Shown here one piece after another: positions 36,195 to 47,128 of a stretch of DNA of 64,000 bases (position 1 is the first letter of the stretch; each line of letters starts with the position of its first letter). Source of the DNA: Aquila chrysaetos chrysaetos (Eukaryota; Chordata; Aves; Accipitriformes; Accipitridae); contig NC_044022.1 of the NCBI RefSeq assembly GCF_900496995.4, forward strand, positions 19,916,938 to 19,980,937, written 5' to 3'. Both the position numbers and the translations under genes were made by a program. The notes under the pieces were generated by a model. That model saw only the letters and a program-made list of their open reading frames with translations, was not told the DNA's origin and did no database searches.

Positions 36195-36779
36195 ATGGAT
36201 GTCGTGGTTTAACCCCAGCCAGCAACTAAGCACCACGCAGCCGCTCACTCACTGCCCCCCCACCCAGTGGGATGGGGGAGAAAATCGGGAAAAAGAAGCA
36301 AAACCCACGGGTTGAGATAAGAACAGTTTAATAGAACAGAAAAGAAGAAACTAATAATGATAACACTAATAAAATGACAACAGCAATAATGAAAGGATTG
36401 GAATGTACAAATGATGCGCAGTGCAATTGCTCACCACCCGCCGACCAGCACCCAGCAAGTCCCCCAGTGGCGATTCCCCGCCACCCCCCTTCCCAGTTCC
36501 TATACTGGATGGGACGTCCCATGGTATGGAATACCCCGTTGGCCAGTTTGGGTCAGGTGCCCTGGCTGTGTCCTGTGCCAACTTCTTGTGCCCCTCCAGC
36601 TTTCTCACTGGCTGGGCATGAGAAGCTGAAAAATCCTTGACATTAGTCTAAACACTACTAGCAACAACTGAAAACATCAGTGTTATCAACATTCTTCTCA
36701 TACTGAACTGAAACCATAGCACCGTACCAGCTACTAGGAAGACAGTTAACTCTATCCCAGCTGAAACTAGGACAATGGA
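36195..36779 (-). mobile_element. Solo LTR of an avian endogenous retrovirus (ERVL-like), with target-site duplication
   Basis: A 575-bp solo LTR occupies 36200-36774. On the minus strand it starts TGTCCTAGTTTCAGCTGGGA and ends TAAACCACGACA, the TG...CA termini of a retroviral LTR. It is flanked by a perfect 5-bp duplication ATGGA (36195-36199 and 36775-36779). An ATTAAA-type poly(A) signal lies near 36330 on the minus strand, within the 3' half, which sets the orientation. This LTR type is common in neognath birds. No internal gag, pol or env sequence is present, so it is a recombination product and has no coding capacity. It lies in the sense orientation of RAB30. The subfamily name is uncertain. 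Confidence 0.9.
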
Positions 36780-36938
36780 CAACAGGATCCACAAAACAAA
36801 AACCAACCCCAAAAAAGTTGGCTCTCGGCTCTGTGGCTTGGGACAGATATATCAGACTTAAAAGGTACCTTTCCCAAAACATAATGATAAATTAGCAATA
36901 CCAGCAGTAAAGGGAAGAGGTAATAAGCAAGATAAAAA

Positions 36939-37134
36939 TCCTAGAATGGTTTGGGTTGGAAGAGGCCTTTTAAAGACCATCTAGTTCAACCCCCCTGCCC
37001 TGGGCAGGGACACCTTCCACTAGACCAGGTTGCTCAGAGCCCCATCCAACCTGGCCTTGAACACTGCCAGGGATGGGGCAGCCACAGCTTCTCTGGGAAA
37101 CCTGTGCCAGTGCCTCACCACCTCACTGTAAAAC
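36939..37134 (-). mobile_element. CR1 LINE 3'-end fragment
   Basis: The plus strand shows CTAGAATGGTTTGGGTTGGA, then AGGCC and CCAACCTGGCCTTGAACACT, the reverse complement of a CR1 3'UTR and ORF2 tail (HWHRFPREAVAAPSLAVFKA readable on the minus strand). The copy is severely 5' truncated at about 37134. It differs from the family seen at 1 and 30944. Confidence 0.9.
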
Positions 37135-37174
37135 GAAAACAACAAAAAAAACCCAAACCAACAAAACCAACCCC
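37135..37174. repeat. A/C-rich tract adjoining CR1 truncation
   Basis: ACAACAAAAAAAACCC and similar A/C-rich sequence begins at the 5' truncation point of the neighbouring CR1, as at 32026. Confidence 0.7.
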
Positions 37175-40100
37175 CTATCTTGCACACTGTTCTTGACAAC
37201 ATATTTCATCATCCATTGAGTTGATCTTACTAATATTCAGACAGTTACACCTTCTGAGGAGCAGACGTGGTACCTATCATTCCTCCGTACCAGATTCAGT
37301 CTGTGTCCCGTATCACCAGACCTCCAAAGAGGAGGTGCACACTCTCCTGCTACAGCTATGTGCACTTGTGCTGGCTCTGTTAAAATACAAAGAATCAAAG
37401 CCAAAACTGTAAAAGCCAAGACACTACCGCCGTAAGAACTGTACCTGCACTATAGAAGCTGTAAAAAAAAAAAAAAAAAGGAGAAAAAAAAAATCACGTT
37501 TCTCTGAAGCATTAGGACTGATAAAGTTTTAGTGAGAGAATCTTGACCCCTAACTAGCACCTCTCATACATTTTATGTTGCAGCCTGAAGTGCAGTGAAG
37601 AAGCCTTCCAAGACAATTACTTGAAGAAGCCTTCTCCAGGAAGGAACACAGAATTATTAGGGCAATTAATCACACACTGCAGGTAACGCACCTTCAGTCA
37701 GTCATTTGCATCTGGATTCTGTGGGGCAGCAGCATCCTGGTGACTCAAGAGGGAGGCTGACATCACCAGGCAAAACTTTCAGGCATGTCCTCTAATTCAA
37801 GAGCACAGCCTGCTACTAGAAAGTAGGATTGCTAAGAGAAAAGGTTTTTTGGGGTTTTTTTTTCAACTTACATGAGGAAATAAAGAAGTGATCCTGTGTT
37901 TCAGCTGGAGGCTCCCTTATCACAACCACAGGTACAACATCAGCCAGCCACATGGGAGCTGTGCATCACACCCCTGTGCCACCACAATACGAAAGGAGGC
38001 AATTTGCAACACCACATTGGTATTTAGGAAGGACTTCTGCCTCTCTTACGCATTTTAAAGGAAGTTTCTCCCCCCAGAATTATAGCTTTTTTGAACATGA
38101 AGTGACAGAGGAATAAAACAGAGTTAAAGCGTTACAGGCTCCTGTTAAGATGGCAGAAGCAACACAATAGCGTTGGGGAGGGAGATGAAGATGCTGGAGA
38201 AGATGAGGGCAGCTCAGGGAAGCTCATCTCCCAGCTCCCTGCTCCCTCCAAAGCTTAAGATCCCAAACCAGAGGGCCCTCTCTGCCACAAAGATCAAGTT
38301 TGGGGTGATGGGTCTAGGCTAGTCCTAGGCTGATTAATTGCCCCAGTGCTCCCCAGTTCATCACCTCCTCTTATTTCCAGATGGGAAGCGCATTTGGCCT
38401 GTAACATCACACATGCTCATGCATCCAAGCAAGTATGCTTCTGCTTCATAACAAAACTGCACCACCAGCACAAGCATTGTCCCCTCTAAAAAGTTTTCCC
38501 CTCTAAAAATGCTCTCATTTGATGGAAACCCCTCAGCTGGGATCAGCCAACCCGTCTGGCAAGCGGCTGAGCTGACAGGGAATATTCTTTGCATTTCTGC
38601 AAAGAAACACTGCGGTACAGTTTTAACTGCAAGTATCTGCCAGAGAAGCAGATGTTTCATGAAAACAAATTGTTCAGAGGAGGAAGAAAGTGGAAATAAT
38701 AGAGACTTGGGTGTAGCTTCAGGGCTGGTTTAAGCTGATGCAAGCCCTGCTGCTTCCAAAGGGAAGGTTCCCAGCCCTGCCCGCACAGCCATGCCTGTGC
38801 CCAGCACCCTGCCAGCTACAGGAAGGACTGGGAAAAAAATTTGGGGGTGAGACAGCAGAATTAGATTTTACAGCCCTGGTCCCAGTATTTCATTTTTGTA
38901 AAAAAGTATCTTTACTGTAACTAGTATCTCTATAATGGTAATTTCATATCATGGCTCCTGCGTAAGATTTTTTTTATAAGGATATCACAGGTCTCTTCGT
39001 AGAGAACAGTGTTCATGTTCTGGTTTGATTTTAGCTCACATGCTAACACATAGCCTGTTTTCAGTTCCCCTTACAGTTTCAGGTGGTTACAGTACTTTTC
39101 ATTTGTGCTAACCACCACAAAAGTACAGTTACTCATATAGGGCAGGTATCTGCTGTTAAAACCTTATTTCGGCTTTAGGCCAGCTGCAATTCAGGAGACT
39201 GCATGTGTTAAATTTGACAAACAAAAAAAAAAAAATCCCAAAAAGCAAAAAAGCAGCTTTAGAGTGGAAGCTTTGTTCTACATCTCCTAACACTACAAGG
39301 ACATTACTCAAATAGCTTACCTAAAAGCCTGAAATCTGAAAAAATAATTAAAAACAGTGTTCCAGGGGCAGGGTCTTTGAGATTATTTAAAGCTGATGCA
39401 GCAAGTAGTACCCTGAGGACTAAAGCAGGCAGGCCCCCACAAAACCAAGCATTGCATGTGCATGCACACACACACAGTAAAAGACTGCATCAGTCACAGC
39501 AGCTCTCTAGCCCAGATAAATCATGTCTTCACCTCTGCACACCTCTACTTCCAGCTCAGCTACTCCCCATCTCCAGCCACACAGGTTAATAAATTATTGC
39601 AGAGATGTGCAGATAGAGATTTGCATTTGGAGAGAAGGTGAGGGAACAACTGCAGATTCTGCAGCACCAATATTCACACTTTCGATGTTGTCGATGTTCA
39701 ACCACCCTATGACATAGCCCAAGATCTCCCAAAGCATGGTACTTTTGCTCAAAAATACGTTCCCATCGCAAATATGATCTCTCGGGGCTTTTCCAATATA
39801 GACATTGCTGTGTTATATATAATACCACCTAAAAATACAGAGATTGTCCTTTTCCACTACTGATCTCCTGGCAGCAGCCTGCTGAAGTTTTGACCTCTTT
39901 GGGACTAATATTAGGAAGCAGAAAGTTCTTTCCTTTTGTTTACTTAAAGCAAACAGTAGCCAGTCCTCAGTAGGCACCGATACCAACATGACATGGGCAG
40001 CCAGGGACCTTCACACTCACAGCTGCGTGGTCATGGGGACACATCTTGGCACGTCAGCACCATGTTTGTGACCACTTATTTTTATTCCTTAGCAACAGAG

Positions 40101-41929
40101 CAGCTCCTGGGGTTGGGGTTTTGGTTTTGTTTTGGGGTTGGGTTTTTTTTGTGTGTGTGTTGAATCTATATTTGGCACCCTGGGGAAATTCCTGAGCAGA
40201 AGATAGCAATTTTTAAAAGAGAGGATAAATGCTAGCACTCAAGTTTTGCTGACAGTAACACCACCCCCAGGCTTTCGGTTAGCTTGAAGTGCTCAGACCT
40301 GGAGCTAACAGGAGTCCTCACATGGACCAGGCATCAAGAGTCACATCCATCACACTTTCTGCCTTTGCAAAACCTTGCTCCAGCATAAGAGCAGGAAAAG
40401 ATTTATTGGCTCATAAAGTCTCTAAGCCATTTGTATCATGTGTAAACCAACATCTCCAAGGCTCTGAACCTCATCACTGTTCAGCAGCACTGGTCCCACA
40501 ATGGTTTTTGTCCTGTGGGAGCCAGGACCCCTCAGTAATAGCACTGTCTCAAAGAAGGGGGAAAAAAACAAAAGAAACTTCAGTACAATACAGTAATTCT
40601 GAACTAAGACACCATTCTTACCATAAATCATGGAAATATCAATATCCCCCAGCTCTCTACAGCTCCCAAGCAAACATGCAAATTAAATCCTGCCTAATCT
40701 ACATGAGAAAAACAAATAATACCTGATGTTTCCCAACTCTGTTAGCAACATGGCCTTTAAAAAAAAAAAAAAAAAGAAAAAAGATTTAATCATAGGAGGA
40801 TGGAAAAAATCACATGGCTCGGCGGTTTCATTGGTTGTCATGGCAAACGAAAATCCCTGACTCTCCAACTTGTGTGTTTTAGAGGAAAGGAGACAACAAA
40901 AATGCCCTTTTTTTATGACTAGAAAGGAATGTTTTCCTAATAATCGCTCGTGAACCCACTGCACACTATATATAAACAGCTGCTCCTTCCCAGGGAAAAT
41001 GTTTGCTGTTTCTTACTGAGCGGCTCTCAGGGATCCAGGCAATTCAGCCCCAGCAGACATTCAGGCGCGGGTAATGAGAATCATGTGCTTTTATACGTGG
41101 TGACTTCTTGCCTGCCAAAGGGAGCCTGAACTAGCTGGGGGGTGTCTCAGCCCCACGAGGGCTCTCCCACCGCCTCCCCGGGGAGGCTGCCGGCACGGCA
41201 CGGCACGAGCCCCCTCCCCTGCTCCCACACTCAGCATCACCGCCGCGTTTCTTGCCACACGTCCAATAACGGGAGTTTCTTCATGTGTTCTCAAAGCAAG
41301 CCAAAACCATGGATATTTGCCAGTTTTAATCTGCCAGACAGGTAACGGCAGCCAAGACACCCCGGCGTTTGCTCCAACGCAGGCAATCCGAGGCACCTTG
41401 CACCCTGCCTGCACGACCAGCACCACACAGCTTTCGTCACAGTGGATTTTCTGAATGTAGGTGGGAGATAATTTGGCTGTAACTACAGGAGCAGGTCCCT
41501 AAAGAGCCTGCTCCTTCCAGCCACACTGCCTTTTGGTTTTGGCTGCATGCTAAGGATCTGGGAAGTTGAGGATATCCACGCGGCAGATTTACATCACTCG
41601 TTTCACCGCCAGGTCTTATGTGGTTGGTTTTGTATGCAGCCCTTCCCCTCCTGCAAATCCTTCTCTTTGCTCCCGGGCTCCAATGCAAGGCCTTTGGTCT
41701 AGAAGGAACAACAAGACCCTAAGGAATAATGTTTATTCTACAATGTTGTAAGCGATGCTCCTCTGTGCGTTAGGGGTTTTCTGCCACCCCCATCCTCTGC
41801 GGCTGCATGGGGAGGGAGCAGAAGTTGCACAACCACACACGTGTGGCTGGCTGGAAAGCAGCCCCTTCTCTAACAAAAGCCTCAAGTTCCTTCCCTTATA
41901 TTCCCCCGAAAAGCAGCTGTGTATGAAAC
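37175..41929 (-). other. RAB30 intron 1, middle part
   Basis: This is mostly unique intron. It has A-rich runs at 37461 and 40758, a G/T-rich tract with several GGGG runs at 40108-40162, and a locally GC-rich stretch with CGGCA repeats near 41190. No exon is recognisable. Confidence 0.65.
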
Positions 41930-42101
41930 CGCACCACGGCACCATGACGCTGGCTGCGTACGTACGCCGAGGGCCGTATCCTACCAAAGTCACCGGCCTC
42001 GGCGCGTGTTTGCACTGCAGAGCCTTCATCGCGACCGCAGACCGAACCGTGCTCCTCCCCACGCTTCACCCGCAAAACTGAGCCACAATCAGGGACGTCC
42101 G
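41930..42101. promoter_or_regulatory. Small intronic CpG cluster
   Basis: By direct count, 21 CpG dinucleotides lie within 172 bp, in an intron that is otherwise CpG-poor. It includes the 12-bp perfect palindrome GCGTACGTACGC at 41956-41967. Possible identities are an intragenic CpG island, an enhancer or an alternative first exon. No clear splice donor or TATA element decides between them. Confidence 0.4.
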
Positions 42102-45100
42102 TGCAAATTGGGTAAAGGCAGAAGGATATAACAAGGATAACCAGTTTGGATCCTTTAGCTTTTGGATACGAGGCAGAAGGAAGGAGATTCATCATCGTCC
42201 TCCCCGGCTGGGCTGTGCCTGCAGGGCTGTGGGTGAGCCACCCACCTTCTCATTTACAGCCTGCACATACCAAAAGGAGGTCACTTTGTATCGAGCATGA
42301 GATAAATACATTTCCACAAAAACTTTTCAGCTCCAGCACTGAGAATGGTATCACAAGCCTCATACGTTAACCCTTACCCACACCGTAGAGCCAAAACTTC
42401 GAAGCTGCTGAAGTTACTGGAAATGCAGCCGCAACCCAGGGGACAAGGGAACTTGGCTTTTTCACCCAGGCAATAAGTCAAAACCAGGAGACAGGATATT
42501 TCCATGCAGAACTCCAGTTCGGCATGCCGGTCCTGCAGCATCCCTTCCCTGCAAGGGTTGCTGGCTTGCAGGCTCAGTCCTCCAGCAGTTCGGGGTCCAG
42601 AGCATTTCTGGATTGCTATGCACGTGGGTGGATGCGGGGAGGGATGGGCAAGGGAGAAAGCATGGGCTGAAGGGGAATTAAAAGACAGGCTGAGAAAGAA
42701 AAAAGAAAACAGAAAGAAAGCCAAAACCAAGCAAGAATAATTCTCTTTAAGGTATTACACCAGAGTGGGCTGACACTGTTGGATACCACACAGTTTTACT
42801 CCTTTAAGTTGAAGGGATGTGACAGAGCAAATGTTTTTCATCCTGACTAGGAGACTTTGTCCTGAGGCTAATGCCAGCTGGTTACACTCAGGTGTTCAAG
42901 ATCTTGACACACAACCCTGAAAGAAAAGCCTTTCGGTCACAAAAAAGACTGCATTAGCAGCTTCTTAAATACATATATACTTTGACATTTTTCTTTAGGT
43001 TAGAGCTTATCAAAGGAGATGGCATGAGCCAGACAGACTGTGCTTACGGGGGTAAGAAACATCTCACGTTTGTTCATTCCTTGCATTTCTCCAATTTTAC
43101 ACAAAACTATTTGGACCGCCACCATTTGTTCTTTAACAAAATGTGCAGTCTATCCAAAACGCTATTTGTAATTCAAAACTCAACATAAGGCATTTTCATT
43201 TAGTAAAACACAGAATTCTCTCTTCATGTTTCAGTTTGCCATTTATCCCAAACACAAGCAGAGCCTTGCCGTCCCCCAGCACAGCACACTCCCATCAAGT
43301 ATAAAGCAACATGCAAGCACCAGCTCCTACCGCACAGCAAATTGTCATTAGTTATAAACACATTTCATGTCTAACAGGGCCCATCTAAAGCAAAGAAGGG
43401 ACTTCTTTAGAAGTTCTATATTTATTTCTAGTCCATTCTATATGTATTTCTATACTATGCGTGACTGAAATTGGATATCCAGGACTACCACAAATCAGAG
43501 AACAAACAGATGATTTTTTTTTTTTTTTTTGGTGCATATTTATCCTCTCAGCAGGGGAAAAAAGGTAAAGACAAAGACTAGAAGTCAGAATATAAGACTT
43601 TTTGGCTCTGCTGACAATGGCTTGCAGGACTGGTCCTACATGGCACTTTAGATTTTATTCTTCCCTATGCGACAGTCATTATATGCATTGTTTTGAACTG
43701 GCACTGCAAGACCAAACCCACCCATCCTGCAAAGCTCTGTGCAAGGAATTTTTGCAGAAGCATTATCTTAAGACTTAACTTTGAAAGCAGATTTACAAAG
43801 TCACTGGTTTTCTCTCTGAAAACAGAGGGTTTGCAAGACTTACACAATTTTATTACAGTGAGCTAACTCCAGCAAGAACAAGCAAATTCTAGCTTTGAAC
43901 CAGCTTTTCAAACTACAGTGTTCTCCAATCTATTTAGTTTCTCTCCAAGGGAAGAGAAATCTTCACTGTTAATGTGTGCTGCTGCTCCGTTGTAACGTAA
44001 GCACCTTAGCGTGTCTGCAACAGTCATGTGCGGAACAACTTAAATCAAGCCAGCTTGAACAACTGGATACATGTATGATAAAAAGCAAAAAAGAAGTTGC
44101 TGTGGTGGTAAGGAATCCAGGCAGGGTAACGAGGCTTGCAAAAGTGCCTTCATCTGGACTGGGGTATTTGCTTAGCTGGCAGTACTCTGAATTGCTACAG
44201 ATGATGGTGAAAGGAAACACGTTATAGCTGTAAAAATCTAGGTTTAAAGGAAGAAAAAGTGGTTTAAAGAAACTGTGAGGCAATTCCAGGCTAGGATTAC
44301 AAAAGAAATAAAAGTTACAGGGTGAAAAGTCAAGGGAAATGGGAAGCACAGAAGGATACGGGATGAATCGGGGATAAGGATGCCCGGGCGCACGCTGCTG
44401 GAGCACCAAGGCATGAGCCCAGCCAGCAGCACTGCGGAGAGGAGCATCCGTGCCCGGCACAGCAAAACAAGGGCAGGAGAAACGCAGCCTGGAGGGGATG
44501 ATGGGAAGAACAAACTGGCAAAAAATGATCCCTAACCCTGGAAGGGCACCTGCCAGCTACCTACAGAGACAAACTCAAAAGCTTTAAGATTACCTCTGCT
44601 AAAAGTTAGAAACCAGTCTGTTTTTAAAATTGAAAAGGAGGTGTGTATTCTGGTGAGACTGTGTGTTGGATCTGGGAATCTGAATTCAAATACTGAGCAC
44701 AAATCGGGTTCAAGTGCAAATCACAGTGCCAGCATGAACGAGTCACTACAACCCCAACTAACACATCCGTCTCTAATAAAACACGCGTTTGTAAGTCACA
44801 AATAGGCTTTCAGTTCACTGTCAAAAGCACAAAACAACCCAAGACAATCAGGGAAAATTAGGTATTAAGTGTCAAGTATGCCATTTGTGGTGCAATATAA
44901 GGGGACAGGTTTGAGTATTGTTTTGGCATAGAAATGTAGGTTAGCTTGTGGCAAAGACAAGTGCTCCACATCAAAAAAAGTCTTTGTAGCCTTTGGAGTG
45001 AAGAACTTCACCTCCAGTGGAGAAATCCAAGTTTTCACTGTGGGCTCGCTAATCCGCTGCTTTGGTTCACAGCTCTGTTTCTGCTGCTCTGCAGTAGCCT

Positions 45101-45794
45101 CACATACTGCCCGGGGTTACAGCTGGCTGCTCCAAGTTCTCACTTAAATTGGTTTGAGTTGCTTTTCTTGGCAACTAATAAACTCTCTCCCCCCTCCCAC
45201 GAAATTGGGTAAGCAGTGAGTGAGACATCCCAGGTACAAGAGCTGCAGATAACAAGGGTGACACAGAAAGCACCCCGTTTGCATTTCTTTGTACATTTAT
45301 TACACTTAAACACTCCGTGAGGACAGTGTGTGCTCTTTGGAGCAGGCCTGCGTCTGCCCCAAAGCCAGCAAAACAAGGTCCAAGCATGGTTACAAACATC
45401 ATCCCCTTCACCCTCAACACAAATGCAGTATTCAGACAGATCCAGATCCTGGTTGTAATGAGCATGTAGGGATTAGGAAGCCACGATTAAAAACATAATA
45501 TTGTATCAAGTTAAATTATTCATTCATTATGCCGTTACAACAACCAACAATTCGAACATGAAAATAACTCAAACATCAGCCAGGTTTTTTAAGAGCACAA
45601 GAGGAGCGTTACAGACTCTATACGTGCAGCTTCTCTGTTTCACCCACTTCTCAGACTGTTCTCACTTTTGTTATTTGCTACTTGTTGGTACCTCGGTGTG
45701 CATGATATCAGTTTTCTTTATACCAGGCTGTACAGAAAGTTGTACAGACTCCAGCAACATAAGTACGAGTTCTGCTTTGAGAGAATATATTACA

Positions 45795-45819
45795 TTTTTT
45801 TTTTTTTTTTTTTTTTTTT
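45795..45819. repeat. T25 homopolymer
   Basis: Twenty-five consecutive T in RAB30 intron 1. The length is unreliable in assemblies. Confidence 0.9.
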
Positions 45820-46109
45820 GTGTCTATCACATTGAAAGAGGCCTGTGACATTTGTAAAAGGTCAGAGTTACAACTCAAAAGCTTCACTCACCATTTAACT
45901 ATTGCATGGAGGGAGTGTCCAAGGACATTTTCTACCACACACATGCCCAGATGTACACCCTTTAAATTTCAAGGGGAGAACGAGTCATCCTCAAACAAGT
46001 GAATACATTCTCCCCGTTTCCTCGTCTTTAAGAGTAACTTCCAATCTGTGTCTTTGTAACACTTAAATCTGAGGCAGGCTGATGGCCTCGCTACACTCTG
46101 TACTACGCA

Positions 46110-46250
46110 AAAAATCACTTAATAAGCATTATTGTCCACCTCTGAGCACTCTGTACACACAGGAAAGATGGGTAAAAAGTAATAGATCAAGTGATTGCCC
46201 AAGGTCAGAAATTTGGGAGCAGCCCCTATGTAACCAGACCTAAGCCTCAT
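46110..46250 (-). repeat. MIR-like ancient SINE relic
   Basis: The core segment AAGTGATTGCCCAAGGTCAG at 46189-46208 matches the reverse complement of the MIR core (AAGTGACTTGCCCAAGGTCA). It is followed by a GGGAGCAG-like tail. The outer limits are approximate. Confidence 0.65.
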
Positions 46251-47095
46251 GCTCTCTTTTTTGGACTATTTTACCTCTCCAGCCTCCTTCCCCACTGCTG
46301 CCCCCAACTCCTCTTCGCTTTTTCTTTACTATCCTTGATTTCTCTTTTTCTCCTTCTTTTCATTCTGCAGTCTTGATACCTGCCTTGCTCTGCCCTGGTA
46401 TCATGCTTTCTACCGGCATTTTTGTCTTTGTCTGCCAAGAAAGGTGTAATAGGGCTGGTATTTTTCTCTGGGCTGTATTCAGGAAATTTCCTGTTTTAAC
46501 TCCTAAGTTTTGTATAGAAGTTACAACTACCAAAATAGAGAAGATAATTCTTCCAGCTTCTCCTCCTACCTCCTCCTAGGTGCTGGAGAACAGGTCACCC
46601 AGACCGTATAGCCTTCCCTTGGGGGTCTTCATCATTTCTCCATGCAGACAGACCACATGCCACTGCTTTGCAACTGCCCAAATTCTCCCCTAGCCACTAA
46701 TGCCTTAGTGCCACCTCTGTCCCCAGACTCCAGTAGAAATGGTTTCTATCCTAATTTAACATTCTGCAGGCAGCAATTGAACTGGTAAAGCTGTGAACAG
46801 CAAGAAAATACTATTTTTCCTTGTGCTGCAGGTTGGAAGATTCCTGGACAGCAAAAGCAGCTCTGAAGGTCCAGTAGCTGATACTTACCTAGGAAGATTT
46901 CCAGCTTAAAACAGACATCATCCACCTCTTCTTAAACCCTCTCCTCTCTTTGCTCCAGAGAACAGCCCTTCCCTCCCCAACCAAAGCCTTGCCAACTAGC
47001 AGCTTTGCTGTTCACACAGGTTATTCATGTGAAGAACTAGATTAATCTGTTGGCAAGAGAGCTCTTTCCTGCAGAAGTACATCAGTGAAGCCTTC

Positions 47096-47096
<1 letters not shown>

Positions 47097-47124
<28 letters not shown>
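47097..47124. repeat. A28 homopolymer
   Basis: Twenty-eight consecutive A, the longest homopolymer in the window. No retroelement body is recognisable on its 5' side, so it does not look like the tail of a known insertion. Confidence 0.9.

Positions 47125-47128
<4 letters not shown>

Noticed and set aside
47097..47124. A28 run as poly(A) tail of a processed pseudogene
   Set aside because: The upstream sequence shows no recognisable gene or SINE body, and no flanking target duplication was evident.
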